From Jannaschia pohangensis (GTDB lineage Bacteria > Pseudomonadota > Alphaproteobacteria > Rhodobacterales > Rhodobacteraceae): 64,000 nucleotides of DNA. Below the pieces are notes generated by a model. That model was not told where the DNA came from. It saw nothing but the letters and a program-made list of their open reading frames with translations, and did no database searches. Below are positions 30,625 to 39,789 of this stretch, one piece after another (position 1 is the first letter of the stretch; the number at the start of each line of letters is the position of its first letter). The translations under genes and the position numbers were made by a program. The stretch lies in the NCBI RefSeq assembly GCF_900113875.1, contig NZ_FORA01000002.1:62001-126000 (forward strand), given 5' to 3'.

Positions 30625-31452
30625 TCAGGTCTTGCGCCAGAATTTGGAGATGTTGTCGATGGTTTCCAGCGGGTCCGTGATCCCACGGGCCGTCCGAAAG
30701 TCTTCAACGGCCTTCGCGCAGGGCGCCAAAGCATAATCGTCGATGATACAAAAGCCACCGACACTCAACTTGTCGTAGAGCGATTCCAGCGCCTGGATCG
30801 TGGAGCTGTACATATCCCCGTCGAGCCGCAGAATGGCCAGCTGATCGATCGGCGCATCGGGCAAGGTGTCCTCGAAAAAGCCCTTCAAGAACACCACCTG
30901 CTCGTCGAGCAGGCCATAGCGGCGGAAATTCTCGCGCACCTGCTCCTCGGAGACGGCGAGAAAACCGTATCGATGATGCTTGTCACCTGCGTCTGCGGGG
31001 TATTTTCCCTCTTCCGGCGGGGGCAATCCCTCGAAACTGTCGGCAACGAAGACGCGGCGGTCGGTGACGTCATGCGCCTTCAAGATGCCGCGCATCAGGA
31101 TGCAGGAGCCACCGCGCCACACGCCGGTCTCGATGAAATCGCCGGGCACGCCCTCTGCGATGACGGTCCGGACGCAGGCATCGATGTTGTCGAGCCGTTT
31201 CATCCCGACCATCGTATCGGCATAGCCAGGCCAGGCTTCGCCCCCCTCGCGCGCCTCGGCCGACAGCCGACGATCGATCCCGATCACGAGGCCGCGGCCC
31301 GCGAAGATCTTCGTCACGCCTGCGATCACTGCTTCGGCTAATGGTCCCTTGCGCCGCCGGAAGGCACCATATGGCGCGGGCGGCTCGGGCCAGAGCGAGA
31401 AGGAGAGCGTCTTCTTGAGGAGCGAGATGTAGAGATCCGTCGACGTCTCCAT
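30625..31452 (-). CDS. TylF/MycF-family O-methyltransferase-like protein
   Basis: A 275-residue protein with the TylF layout: DNIDACVRTVIAEGVPGDFIETGVWRGGSCILMRG forms the SAM-binding site, VADSFEGLPPP follows, then LAILRLDGDMYSST and GGFCIIDDYAL with the metal-binding Asp residues typical of Mg-dependent sugar O-methyltransferases. AAGGA lies eight bases before the ATG. TylF itself acts on macrolide sugars, but no antibiotic or glycan cluster is nearby, so the substrate is unknown. It could modify surface polysaccharide sugars. Confidence 0.82.
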   Translation of the reverse strand: METSTDLYISLLKKTLSFSLWPEPPAPYGAFRRRKGPLAEAVIAGVTKIFAGRGLVIGIDRRLSAEAREGGEAWPGYADTMVGMKRLDNIDACVRTVIAEGVPGDFIETGVWRGGSCILMRGILKAHDVTDRRVFVADSFEGLPPPEEGKYPADAGDKHHRYGFLAVSEEQVRENFRRYGLLDEQVVFLKGFFEDTLPDAPIDQLAILRLDGDMYSSTIQALESLYDKLSVGGFCIIDDYALAPCAKAVEDFRTARGITDPLETIDNISKFWRKT

Positions 31453-31533
31453 GGGGTATCCTTCGCGGCTGCTGTCGAAGGCCCAAGTATTGGGAATGGG
31501 CGCGACTGTCAAAGCGGCGCCCATGCCACGGGG

Positions 31534-31737
31534 TCAATCCTCCAGAATGAAGGTCACCATCATGTTGACCTGATAGTGGTCGACCTTGCCGTCCTTCACG
31601 CGGACGTATTGCTCCTTGACCCAGGCGCTGGTCACGTTGCGCAGGGTGTCGTTGGCGCGCTTGATCCCTTCGGCGACGGCGTCGTCGAAACTGGTGGTCG
31701 AGGTTGCGGAAATCTCGGTAACGCGGGCTACGGACAT
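31534..31737 (-). CDS. Dodecin family flavin-binding protein
   Basis: A 67-residue protein opening MSVARVTEISATSTTSFDDAVAEGI, with the dodecin motif W-V-K-E-Q in TSAWVKEQYVRVKDGKV and YQVNMMVTFILED. Dodecins form hollow 12-mers that bind riboflavin or FMN pairs through this Trp and the following Gln. GGGAGAA lies before the ATG. The gene is alone between a methyltransferase on the same strand and a DCC-family gene on the other strand, about 1.6 kb from ribD. Confidence 0.88.
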   Translation of the reverse strand: MSVARVTEISATSTTSFDDAVAEGIKRANDTLRNVTSAWVKEQYVRVKDGKVDHYQVNMMVTFILED

Positions 31738-31871
31738 GATGTTCTCCCTTTGCATTGAACAGGGCAAGCCTGCGCGGTCGGGCCAAGGGGGTCAATTGCG
31801 CAGCCGCAGCATGAGCGGACTGCGACAGTCGCGTCCCTTGGCGGCGGCCGCGACGCAGGGTAGGTCGAGGC

Positions 31872-32330
31872 ATGCGATACCTGCATGATCTTTCGCCGTC
31901 GACGCGGGCGGCCCTGGGCGACCGGGACGTCATTGTCTTCGACGGTGTCTGCGTGCTCTGTTCGGGATTCTTCCGCTTCGTCCTGCGCCATGACCGGGCA
32001 GAACGCTTCCACTTCGTCACGGCCCAGTCGGATTTGGGTCAGGCGATGTACCGCGACCTTGACCTGCCGACAGATGATTTCGAGACGAACCTTGTCATCA
32101 CCGATGGCCGGATTCACGAGAGGCTCGACGCCTTTGCCGCCGCCATGCGCGCCCTTGGCGGGATCTGGTCGGTGGCGGGTCTGGTGCGGGGTCTGCCCGC
32201 CTGGGCCAAGGATCCGGTCTATCACCTGATCGCGCGCAACCGCTATCGCATCTTCGGGCGCACGGAGACCTGCCTGCTGCCCGCGCCCGGCGTCCGCGCG
32301 CGGTTTCTCGACCTGGACCGCGCGGCGTGA
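31872..32330 (+). CDS. DUF393 (DCC family) thiol-disulfide oxidoreductase-like protein
   Basis: A 152-residue protein with the DCC signature in VIVFDGVCVLCSGFFRFVLRHD (D-x-x-C-x-x-C) and the conserved C-terminal segment DPVYHLIARNRYRIFGRTETC. The family is predicted to have a thioredoxin-like fold with a redox-active CxxC; no substrate is known. Its stop overlaps the GTG start of the next gene as GTGA, so the two are probably co-translated. Confidence 0.88.
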   Translation: MRYLHDLSPSTRAALGDRDVIVFDGVCVLCSGFFRFVLRHDRAERFHFVTAQSDLGQAMYRDLDLPTDDFETNLVITDGRIHERLDAFAAAMRALGGIWSVAGLVRGLPAWAKDPVYHLIARNRYRIFGRTETCLLPAPGVRARFLDLDRAA

Positions 32331-32746
32331 CGCAGACGGTCTTCACCATCCAGACTCGTGGCCCCGGCCTGACGGAGTTCACCGATCAGGTGGCGGCGTG
32401 GCTGCCGCCGAAGTCGGGGCTTCTGACGCTGTTCATCCGCCACACCTCCGCCAGCCTTCTGATCCAGGAGAACGCCGACCCCGAGGTGCGCACCGACCTT
32501 ACGGCCTTCCTGCACCGGCTTGTCCCGCCGACGACAGACCCGTCGATGCGCTATCTGACGCATACCTACGAGGGGCCCGACGACATGCCCGGTCACATCA
32601 AGGCAATGCTGCTGCCGACGTCACTGCAGATCCCGGTGACGGCGGGCCGCATGGCCCTGGGCACATGGCAAGGGCTCTATGTGGTCGAGCATCGCGACCG
32701 CCCCCATAGCCGAGAGGTGGTGGCGCATCTGGCCGCCGACGGCTGA
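32327..32746 (+). CDS. YjbQ (UPF0047) family protein
   Basis: A 139-residue protein of the YjbQ family, with FIRHTSASLLIQENADPEV (conserved His, Glu, Asn), the region YLTHTYEGPDDMPGHIKAMLL and the C-terminal GTWQGLYVVEHRDRPHSREV. Members can show weak thiamine phosphate synthase activity in vitro, but the biological role is unsettled. It begins with GTG overlapping the stop of the DCC-family gene. No thiamine gene is adjacent. Confidence 0.9.
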   Translation: MTQTVFTIQTRGPGLTEFTDQVAAWLPPKSGLLTLFIRHTSASLLIQENADPEVRTDLTAFLHRLVPPTTDPSMRYLTHTYEGPDDMPGHIKAMLLPTSLQIPVTAGRMALGTWQGLYVVEHRDRPHSREVVAHLAADG

Positions 32747-32894
32747 ACTGCGGCACGGATGCGATGCGGGCAAAGGTTAATCGCCCCCGATGCCCCGCCC
32801 CCCTTGCCACACCAGTTCTGGGGCGGCACAGTGACCGCGCACCAAGGACTGGACCTTGCCGCCAGATGGCGGGTCCACAGCCCGGAGAGACCAC

Positions 32895-33359
32895 ATGCGC
32901 TGCCCCTTCTGCGGAAATGTCGATACGCAGGTTAAAGATTCCCGCCCCGCCGAAGACCATGTCGCCATCCGCAGGCGCCGGTTCTGTCCGTCCTGCGGCG
33001 GGCGGTTCACGACCTATGAACGGGTGCAGCTGCGCGACCTCGTGGTTATCAAGACCAACGGCAAGCGCGAGGAATTCGACCGCGACAAGCTTGAACGGTC
33101 CATCCGCATCTCGATGCAGAAGCGCCCGATCGAGCCGGAGCGGATCGATCAAATGATCTCGGGCATCGTCCGTCGGCTGGAGTCCATGGGCGAGACCGAC
33201 ATCCCCTCCAAGCAGATCGGCGAGATCGTGATGGAAAGCCTGGCCCGGATCGACACCGTGGCCTACGTCCGCTTTGCCAGCGTCTACAAGAACTTCCAGG
33301 CGGCCGACGATTTCGAGGATTTCGTCCACGAGTTGCGGCCCCCCACCCCCGACTCGTGA
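32895..33359 (+). CDS. nrdR: Transcriptional repressor NrdR
   Basis: NrdR (154 residues) represses ribonucleotide reductase genes in response to bound ATP/dATP. The N-terminal zinc ribbon is [17 protein letters not shown]...[18 protein letters not shown], and an ATP-cone domain follows ([21 protein letters not shown] to [13 protein letters not shown]). GGAGAGA lies before the ATG. Its stop overlaps the GTG of ribD (GTGA), the common nrdR-ribD arrangement. Confidence 0.97.
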   Translation: MRCPFCGNVDTQVKDSRPAEDHVAIRRRRFCPSCGGRFTTYERVQLRDLVVIKTNGKREEFDRDKLERSIRISMQKRPIEPERIDQMISGIVRRLESMGETDIPSKQIGEIVMESLARIDTVAYVRFASVYKNFQAADDFEDFVHELRPPTPDS

Positions 33360-34450
33360 CTCCCCCTGATCCGCGCTTCATGGCGGCGGCCCTTGGGCTG
33401 GCCGCCCGTGGTCTGGGGCGCGTCTGGCCGAACCCTGCTGTTGGCTGCGTCATCGAACGGGACGGCATCGTTCTGGGGCGCGGACGCACCGCCAATGGCG
33501 GACGGCCCCATGCCGAAACGCTGGCGCTGGCCCAGGCCGGCACCGCCGCGCGGGGGGCGACGGCCTATGTCACGCTGGAACCCTGCGCCCACCACGGGCT
33601 GACGCCGCCTTGCGCCGACGCTCTGGTCGCCGCGGGTCTGGCGCGGGTCGTGATCGCCCGGCGCGACCCCGATCCCAGGGTCGACGGCGGCGGCATCGCG
33701 CTGTTGCGCGCCGCCGGGGTCGACGTGGTCGAGGGGGTTCTGGCCGACCGGGCCACCGAGCTTCAGGCGGGGTTCATCAGCCGGGTGACACGGGGCCGCC
33801 CGCTGGTCACGCTGAAGCTGGCCACGACGCTGGACGGCCGGATCGCCACCGCCAGCGGCGAAAGCCAATGGATCACCGGCCCTGCCGCGCGCACCCATGT
33901 CCACGCCATGCGCGCAATCCACGACGCCATTCTGGTGGGCGCGGGCACCGCGCGCGCGGATGACCCCAGTCTCACCGTGCGGGGCATGGGGGACGTGCCG
34001 CAACCCGTGCGGATCACGATCTCGCGCCATTTGAACCTGCCGCTCGACAGCAATCTGACGCGGGGCGGCGGCGGGCCAGTCTGGATGCTTCATGCGGAGG
34101 GTACGTCGCAGGCGGCCTGCGATGCGATGAGTGCGCGCGGCGTTGCGCTCGTGCCCTGCCCCACCGGCCCGGGTGGCCAGGTTGACCTGGCCGAGGCCTT
34201 GCAGATTCTTGGTCAGCGCGGACTTACGCGACTTTATTGCGAGGGGGGCGGCACGCTTGCCGCGGCGCTTCTGTCGGCGGCTCTGGTGGACCGCCTCGAT
34301 TGCTATACCGCCGGGGCGGCAATCGGCGCCGAAGGCACGCCAAGCCTTGGGGCCATGGGCCTGGCCGCGTTGGCCGAGGCGCCGCGCCTCAGGCTGGTGG
34401 ACATCCGGACCCTTGGCCCGGACATCCTGCACCGATGGGCGGCGGACTGA
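33356..34450 (+). CDS. ribD: Bifunctional diaminohydroxyphosphoribosylaminopyrimidine deaminase/reductase
   Basis: RibD (364 residues) performs the second and third steps of riboflavin synthesis. The N-terminal deaminase has PNPAVGCVI, the zinc ligands in GRPHAETLA and in [16 protein letters not shown]. The C-terminal reductase begins around residue 145 with [25 protein letters not shown] and contains [19 protein letters not shown] and [14 protein letters not shown]. It starts with GTG within the nrdR stop. RibE/ribBA/ribH are not in the window. Confidence 0.96.
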   Translation: MTPPDPRFMAAALGLAARGLGRVWPNPAVGCVIERDGIVLGRGRTANGGRPHAETLALAQAGTAARGATAYVTLEPCAHHGLTPPCADALVAAGLARVVIARRDPDPRVDGGGIALLRAAGVDVVEGVLADRATELQAGFISRVTRGRPLVTLKLATTLDGRIATASGESQWITGPAARTHVHAMRAIHDAILVGAGTARADDPSLTVRGMGDVPQPVRITISRHLNLPLDSNLTRGGGGPVWMLHAEGTSQAACDAMSARGVALVPCPTGPGGQVDLAEALQILGQRGLTRLYCEGGGTLAAALLSAALVDRLDCYTAGAAIGAEGTPSLGAMGLAALAEAPRLRLVDIRTLGPDILHRWAAD

Positions 34451-34471
34451 CGCCCGCCGACCCGGGTCGCG

Positions 34472-35656
34472 TCAGACTTCGGCGGCGATCTTGTCGGCCA
34501 GGTCGGTGCGTTCCCAGCTGAACCCACCGTCCTCGTCCGGTGCACGACCGAAATGGCCATAGGCCGCCGTGCGCTGATAGATCGGCTTGTTGAGGCCCAG
34601 ATGCGTGCGGATGCCGCGCGGCGTCAGGTCCATCACCCGGTCCAGCGCGCGTTCGATGGCCGAGGCCTTGACCTCGCCCGTCCCGTGGGTGTCCACATAG
34701 ATCGACAGCGGCTTGGCCACGCCGATGGCATAGGACAATTGCAGGGTGCAGCGCGACGCGAGGCCGGCCGCCACGACGTTCTTGGCCAGGTAGCGCGCGG
34801 CATAGGCCGCCGAGCGGTCCACCTTGGTCGGATCCTTGCCCGAGAAAGCACCGCCACCATGCGGGGCCGCGCCGCCATAGGTGTCGACGATGATCTTGCG
34901 CCCGGTCAGGCCCGCGTCGCCATCAGGGCCACCGATGACGAACTTGCCGGTCGGATTGACGTGCCAGACTGTGTTGGCGGACAGCCAGCCATCGGGCAGG
35001 ACCTCGGTGATATAGGGTTCGACCACGGCGCGGACATCGGCGCTGGTCATGGCCTCGTCCAGATGCTGCGTCGAGAGGACGATCGACGACACGCCAACGG
35101 GCCGTCCGTCTTCATAGGTCACGGTCAGCTGCGACTTGGCGTCCGGGCCGAGCGTCGGTTCGGTGCCGTTCTTGCGCACTTCGGCCAGACGGCGAAGGAT
35201 TGCGTGGGCATATTGGATGGGCGCGGGCATCAGCGCCTCGGTCTCGGTGCAGGCATAGCCGAACATGATGCCCTGATCGCCGGCCCCCTCTTCCTTTTCG
35301 TTGGACGCGTTCACGCCCTGGGCGATATGGGCCGATTGTTCGTGCAGAAGGTTCGTGATCTCGACCGTCTCGTGGTGGAACTTGTCCTGCTCATAGCCGA
35401 TGTCGCGGATGCACTCGCGGGCGATCTGGTCGATCTTGCCCATGTAATCCTTGAGCTTGTCCTGATCGGAGAGGCCGACTTCGCCCCCGATGACGACGCG
35501 GTTGGTGGTGGCGAAGGTTTCGGCGGCGACCCGGGCCTCGGGCTCTTCGGAAAGGAAGGCGTCGAGAACGGCGTCCGAAATGCGGTCACAGACCTTGTCG
35601 GGATGGCCTTCGGACACGGACTCCGACGTGAAGGAATAGGTCTTGCGATTGCTCAT
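34472..35656 (-). CDS. metK: S-adenosylmethionine synthetase
   Basis: MetK (394 residues) makes SAM from methionine and ATP. Family motifs are present: [16 protein letters not shown] at the N-terminus, [39 protein letters not shown] and a C-terminal region with TAAYGHFGR. Its GGAG ribosome-binding site lies inside the 3' arm of a SAM/SAH riboswitch just upstream, so synthesis is probably repressed by its own product. It is convergent with ribD and downstream of lnt on the same strand. Confidence 0.98.
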   Translation of the reverse strand: MSNRKTYSFTSESVSEGHPDKVCDRISDAVLDAFLSEEPEARVAAETFATTNRVVIGGEVGLSDQDKLKDYMGKIDQIARECIRDIGYEQDKFHHETVEITNLLHEQSAHIAQGVNASNEKEEGAGDQGIMFGYACTETEALMPAPIQYAHAILRRLAEVRKNGTEPTLGPDAKSQLTVTYEDGRPVGVSSIVLSTQHLDEAMTSADVRAVVEPYITEVLPDGWLSANTVWHVNPTGKFVIGGPDGDAGLTGRKIIVDTYGGAAPHGGGAFSGKDPTKVDRSAAYAARYLAKNVVAAGLASRCTLQLSYAIGVAKPLSIYVDTHGTGEVKASAIERALDRVMDLTPRGIRTHLGLNKPIYQRTAAYGHFGRAPDEDGGFSWERTDLADKIAAEV

Positions 35657-35661
35657 GGGGA

Positions 35662-35706
35662 TGCTCCGATGTGATATGTCCCGCCGTCAGGAAGCCGTTG
35701 GCGAGG
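35662..35706 (-). ncRNA. SAM/SAH riboswitch in the metK leader
   Basis: On the minus strand CTCGCC (35705-35700) pairs with GGCGGG (35685-35680) to make the P1 stem. The 14-base loop starts AACGGCTTCCTG, the conserved core of the SAM/SAH class. GCTTCC (35695-35690) can pair with GGAGC (35667-35663) to form the pseudoknot. The GGAGCA that closes the pseudoknot is also the metK Shine-Dalgarno sequence, with the ATG at 35656. Ligand binding would therefore hide the ribosome site. Size (about 44 bases), core sequence and gene context all agree with the known class. Confidence 0.92.
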
Positions 35707-35716
35707 TTGGCCTTGG

Positions 35717-37195
35717 CTAGGGGGCTTTTGGGGTGGGTTCAACCACAATCGCGCGGTGCCGCCACGACAGGGCGATCCCGAGCAGCAGCAGGACAATCAG
35801 CGCCGCCCAGTCCCCGGTTTTCTGGTAGAGGGGTGCGGCCAGCGCGGGCGGCAGGGCCGCGTCCAGATGTCCGTGAACGCCCATCGGTAGGGATTGCAGC
35901 ACCTGCCCCCGCGCGTCGATCACCGCCGATATTCCGGTGTTCGCCGCACGCATTAGCGGCAACCCGCTTTCGGCCGCACGCAGGCGGGCGAGGGCAAGAT
36001 GCTGCTGCGGCCCGATGCCGGTCCCGAACCAGGCGTCGTTCGTCAGATGCAGGATGACCCGGGGCCGGTCGGTGGCGCGCAGCAATTGCGGAAAGATCGC
36101 CTCGTAACAGATGAGCGGCAGGACCGGACCGATCCCGGGCATGTCGAGCAGGACGGGGCCGTCGCCGGGTTGATAGCCACCGGCAAGCTGCGCGGAAAGC
36201 GGCCCCAGGCCCACGGCGTCGAAGAACGCGGGAAAGGGCAGGAATTCCCCGAAAGGCACCAGGCGATGCTTGTCATAGATCGCCGCCACCTCGCCCGCGT
36301 CACCCGTCAGCAGGACAGAGGTATTGCGCGGGCGGCGGTCGTCGCCATAGCGCTGCGCCCCGATCAGGACGGGCACGCCCCCGGCGGCGGACGACAGGAT
36401 CGGGCGCAGATCGTCGGCATAGCGCAGCAGCTCCGGCAGGGCCGTCTCGGGCCAGAGCACAGCGGCGGGGTCGGGACCCGTGGGAGCGGCAGCCGTCTCT
36501 GCCAGTCCTTGCCGCCAGAAGGTCCCCATCCACGCGGCGTCCCATTTCAGGTGCTGCGGTGCATTGGGTTGGATCAGGCGGATCACCGGCGCGTCGGCAG
36601 CGGCCTGCGGCGCGGGCGACAACGACAGGCCAAGGCCGAAGGGCACGGCCCAGAGGGCGACGCCCAAAGCCACGACCGCCGGACGCCGCGACGCGATCAG
36701 CCCCGCGCCCAGAAGGACGGCAAGGCCAAGGCCATGCGCGCCGATCAGACTGGCGGCGGGCAAGGCGGGGGAGGCGATCAGGATGTGACCCGGCAAGGCC
36801 CAGGGAAAGCCCGACAGGATGTAGGAACGGAGAAGTTCGCCCCCGGCGATGGCCACCGCAATGCCGACCGCGCCGCCAAGCCAGCGTCGACCGGCCCATG
36901 CGGCTACGGCCCAGAACAGCCCGAAGCCGAAGGCCACCCCGGCCAGCGCAATCGGCGCAAGCCAGGCGGTCACGGCGGCATCGATCAGGAACGGTTCGGT
37001 GATCCAGATGAGGGCCAGGCCGAAATGCGCCGCCCCGAACGCCATGCCTGCCCGGAAGGGTCGCGGGCTGCGCGCCAAGGCATCCAGCCCCACGACCCAG
37101 GCCACCAAGGCAAGCGGCCAAAGGCCCCAGGGCGCCTGCCCAAGGGCCACCAGACCGCCGGCCAGCGGCGGCACAAGAAGGCGCAAGGCTCGCAA
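35717..37195 (-). CDS. lnt: Apolipoprotein N-acyltransferase
   Basis: Lnt (492 residues) adds the third acyl chain to bacterial lipoproteins on the periplasmic side of the inner membrane. The N-terminal 200 residues contain about six membrane helices. The nitrilase-like domain carries the catalytic Glu in VLWPETALPE, the Lys and second Glu in YDKHRLVPFGEFLPF and the Cys in LICYEAIFPQLL. A final hydrophobic helix (WAALIVLLLLGIALSW) is at the C-terminus. The apparent start is TTG at 37195, three bases after the corC stop, in a phoH-ybeY-corC-lnt type cluster. Confidence 0.94.
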   Translation of the reverse strand: MRALRLLVPPLAGGLVALGQAPWGLWPLALVAWVVGLDALARSPRPFRAGMAFGAAHFGLALIWITEPFLIDAAVTAWLAPIALAGVAFGFGLFWAVAAWAGRRWLGGAVGIAVAIAGGELLRSYILSGFPWALPGHILIASPALPAASLIGAHGLGLAVLLGAGLIASRRPAVVALGVALWAVPFGLGLSLSPAPQAAADAPVIRLIQPNAPQHLKWDAAWMGTFWRQGLAETAAAPTGPDPAAVLWPETALPELLRYADDLRPILSSAAGGVPVLIGAQRYGDDRRPRNTSVLLTGDAGEVAAIYDKHRLVPFGEFLPFPAFFDAVGLGPLSAQLAGGYQPGDGPVLLDMPGIGPVLPLICYEAIFPQLLRATDRPRVILHLTNDAWFGTGIGPQQHLALARLRAAESGLPLMRAANTGISAVIDARGQVLQSLPMGVHGHLDAALPPALAAPLYQKTGDWAALIVLLLLGIALSWRHRAIVVEPTPKAP

Positions 37196-37198
37196 GGA

Positions 37199-38071
37199 TC
37201 AGGCCGCTTGCGGCATCCGCAGGCGCAGACGTTTGATCCGGCGCGGATCCGCGTCGACGACTTCGATCTCGGCCCCCGAGGGATGGGGGATCACCTCGCC
37301 ACGCTCGGGCACGCGCCCGGCCAGCATGAAGACCAGACCGCCCAGGGTGTCGATCTCTTCCTCGTCCTCGGCCTCGACCAGGCGGAAGCCGATCTCCTGC
37401 TGGAAATCGTCAATCGGGGTGCGGGCAAGGGCCAGATAGCAGCCGGTTTTTTCCTGCCGCCAGAACTTGCCCTCTTCCTGATCGTGCTCGTCCGCGATTT
37501 CGCCGATGACCTGTTCGATCAGGTCTTCGAGCGTCACCAGACCGTCGACCCCGCCGTATTCGTCGATGACCAGCGCCATGTGGATCCGCTGCGTCTGCAT
37601 CTTGGTGAGCAGCACGCCGATGGGCATCGACGGCGGCGCATAGATGAGCTTGCGCAGGAGCGGCAAGATCTCGAACGGTTTGTCGCGGTCGCCGTTGAAC
37701 CCGTGGTTCAGGGCCAAGTCCTTGAGGTGGATCATGCCAAGCGGCGCGTCCAGCGTCCCCTCGAACACCGGCAGGCGCGAGTTGCCGCTTTCGCGGAACC
37801 GCTGCACCAGATCGGGCAGCGAGATGTCACTTGGCACGGCCACGACTTCGGCGCGCGGGATCAGCACGTCGTCCAGCCGCTTGAGCCGCAGGTTGAGGAG
37901 ACCGGGCATCGACGTGGCCAGAGGCGCATCGTCGGTCGTGGGTTCGGTATCGGGCATGAACCCACCGAAAACCCGGGAGAAGAATCCGGGACGCGGCCCT
38001 ATGCCTGCGTCCGAAAAGCTGTTTTCGTCCGGCGCGCGTTGCGCGGCCGTAGACGATCCGTCGTTGTCCAT
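37199..38071 (-). CDS. corC: CBS-domain protein of the CorC/HlyC family
   Basis: A 290-residue protein with a short variable N-terminus, two CBS domains (starting near VLIPRAEVVAVPSDISLPDL and ending near ALVIDEYGGVDGLVTLEDLIEQVIGEI) and a C-terminal CorC_HlyC domain. It lacks the membrane DUF21 domain of larger relatives, so it is the short CorC type linked to Mg/Co efflux or to lipoprotein maturation clusters. The ATG at 38071 has AGGAGG 13 bases away, a long gap. ybeY lies just upstream and lnt just downstream. Confidence 0.92.
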   Translation of the reverse strand: MDNDGSSTAAQRAPDENSFSDAGIGPRPGFFSRVFGGFMPDTEPTTDDAPLATSMPGLLNLRLKRLDDVLIPRAEVVAVPSDISLPDLVQRFRESGNSRLPVFEGTLDAPLGMIHLKDLALNHGFNGDRDKPFEILPLLRKLIYAPPSMPIGVLLTKMQTQRIHMALVIDEYGGVDGLVTLEDLIEQVIGEIADEHDQEEGKFWRQEKTGCYLALARTPIDDFQQEIGFRLVEAEDEEEIDTLGGLVFMLAGRVPERGEVIPHPSGAEIEVVDADPRRIKRLRLRMPQAA

Positions 38072-38108
38072 CGGACCCGGGGGCCCTCCTATCGCTATGT
38101 CGGTTGTG

Positions 38109-38621
38109 TCAGGCCGAACCCGACCCTTCGTCCATAGCAGATAGGTAGGGGTCCGAAAATCCCAAAGCCGTGACAATGCGAACTTCAAGCGCTTCCATGC
38201 GCATGGCCTCCTCTTCGTCGATATGATCGTGCCCCAAAAGGTGCAGCGTCGCATGCACCAGAAGGTGAATCACATGGGCGTCGAAGGGCTTGCCCTGCTC
38301 TGCCGCCTCGCGGGCGCAGGTGTCGAAGGCGATGGCGATATCGCCCAGTTCGGTGTCGTCCGGCGGGGTGTCCGGGTCACGCTCCTCCGAGGGCCAGGAC
38401 AGGACGTTCGTCGGCTGCGGCTTGCCCCGGAAATCGGCGTTCAGCGTGGCGATGCGGGCATCGTCGCAGCCCAGAACCGCCACTTCCAACGACCCCGTCA
38501 GCCCCGAGGCCACCAGCGCCGCAGGCACAGCAACCTGAGCCAGTCTTTCCAGATCGGACCAGCGCGCGTCCTCGACGATGACGTCAACGTCGTAAGGGTG
38601 GGATTGGTCGGAGTCGGGCAT
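38109..38621 (-). CDS. ybeY: Endoribonuclease YbeY
   Basis: YbeY (170 residues) is the zinc-dependent RNase required for 16S rRNA 3' end maturation and ribosome quality control. The metal site is HLLVHATLHLLGHDH, the H-x3-H-x5-H signature. NVLSWPSEE and ELGDIAIAFDT are also conserved. It usually lies directly after phoH; here about 1.5 kb containing a broken sterol-desaturase gene and an RraB-like gene separates the two. Confidence 0.95.
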   Translation of the reverse strand: MPDSDQSHPYDVDVIVEDARWSDLERLAQVAVPAALVASGLTGSLEVAVLGCDDARIATLNADFRGKPQPTNVLSWPSEERDPDTPPDDTELGDIAIAFDTCAREAAEQGKPFDAHVIHLLVHATLHLLGHDHIDEEEAMRMEALEVRIVTALGFSDPYLSAMDEGSGSA

Positions 38622-38787
38622 GGGGTTTGGGCCAACGCAGAGGAACCTCGCTCAGGTGCCCCTGCCGGATGCCCGCGTCAAGAGCCCCGTCAAAACCGGC
38701 GCGAACAGGGGGATTTCCGGCGAAACCGCCGTCATGTTGCCCATTCCTGGGGCAGGAGGTCGGGACGCAAGCGCGAGGATTGGCACG

Positions 38788-39780
38788 ATGGATTGGCTCG
38801 CCAGCATTGTTTTCAACGTCTAGCAAACGTTCCTCGTGAAGTTTCTGCTCTCCCCCGTCCATGTCCTGCCCAGCCTGGTGATCGCTATCGGCGTCTGGGT
38901 CTGGCGGGGCAAACCGGATGGGGTTCTGCGCTTTATCTTCCCCAAGGAACTCTACCTGCATCCCTCCACGCTGGTGGACATCAAACTGGCGCTGTTCAAC
39001 TTGCTCGTCTTCGCCACCGGCCTATTCGATGCGCTCTTCTTCGCGCCCTTCGTGACAATCGCGGCGCTCGACATGATGACCAACCTCGCGGGCGGGCAGA
39101 TGACGGATGAAACGGGTCTCTGGCGCGGGGTGCTGGCAGCAGCGCTCCTGTTTCCGACGCAGGATTTCTGCCGCTTCTGGAACCATTATCTCCACCATGA
39201 GACGCGGGTCCTCTGGCCGTTTCACGCCGTACACCCTTCGGCCGAAGTGATGACGCCCATCACTGTCCTGCGCGCACACCCCGCCTATTCCAGTCTGCAG
39301 GCATTTCTGATTTCGGCGCTGGTCGGGTTGATGCAGGCGATTGTCCTCATTGTCCTTGGTGGTCGTATCGAACCTTGGGTGGTCTACGCGGTGGCGGGCG
39401 CGTTCAATACCTACGTCTTCTTTAACGGGCATCTGCGGCACAGTCACATCTGACTCAGCTATGGGCGGGTCATGGAGCATATCCTGATTTCCCCGGCGCA
39501 ACATCAGCTCCACCACTCCTCGGACCCGCGCCATCATGACAAGAACTACGGCGAAGTCTTCGCGATCTGGGACTTGATGTTCGGGACGCTTTTCGTGCCC
39601 GATGGGCCGGAAAAGCTGACCTTCGGAATTGCGGATGGCGATGGCGTGCGGATCGAGCAGCCCCCTGTGGGCCTCAAATCCGCAATCATCGGCCCCTTTG
39701 TCGAGGTTTGGGAAGAGCTGATGTCCGGGACGTCCCGTGACCCGGCCTTGCGAGAGACCAAGCGCGACGTGGACGCCTGA
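38788..39780 (+). pseudogene. Sterol desaturase/fatty acid hydroxylase family gene with two in-frame stops
   Basis: A single reading frame from ATG 38788 to TGA 39780 (331 codons) encodes a membrane di-iron hydroxylase, interrupted by TAG at 38821-38823 and TGA at 39451-39453 without any frameshift. His motifs of the family are all present: NHYLHHE, FHAVHPSAE, HLRHSHI and ISPAQHQLHHSS, with several hydrophobic helices. The second stop falls between HSHI and LSYGRV, where I recall relatives having an arginine, so CGA to TGA is likely. A GTG at 38836 or an ATG at 39472 could start shorter pieces, but each would lack part of the His cluster. It lies on the opposite strand within the phoH-ybeY cluster. 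Readthrough or sequence error remain possible. Confidence 0.75.
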
Positions 39781-39789
39781 AACAGCGGC

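Noticed and set aside
32747-32894. Structured leader or riboswitch before nrdR
   Set aside because: GC-rich runs are present, but I could not draw a stable conserved stem or match a known class.
39451-39453. TGA read as selenocysteine or tryptophan in the desaturase gene
   Set aside because: No SECIS-like hairpin is evident, the other stop is TAG, and TGA is used as an ordinary stop by many intact genes in the window.
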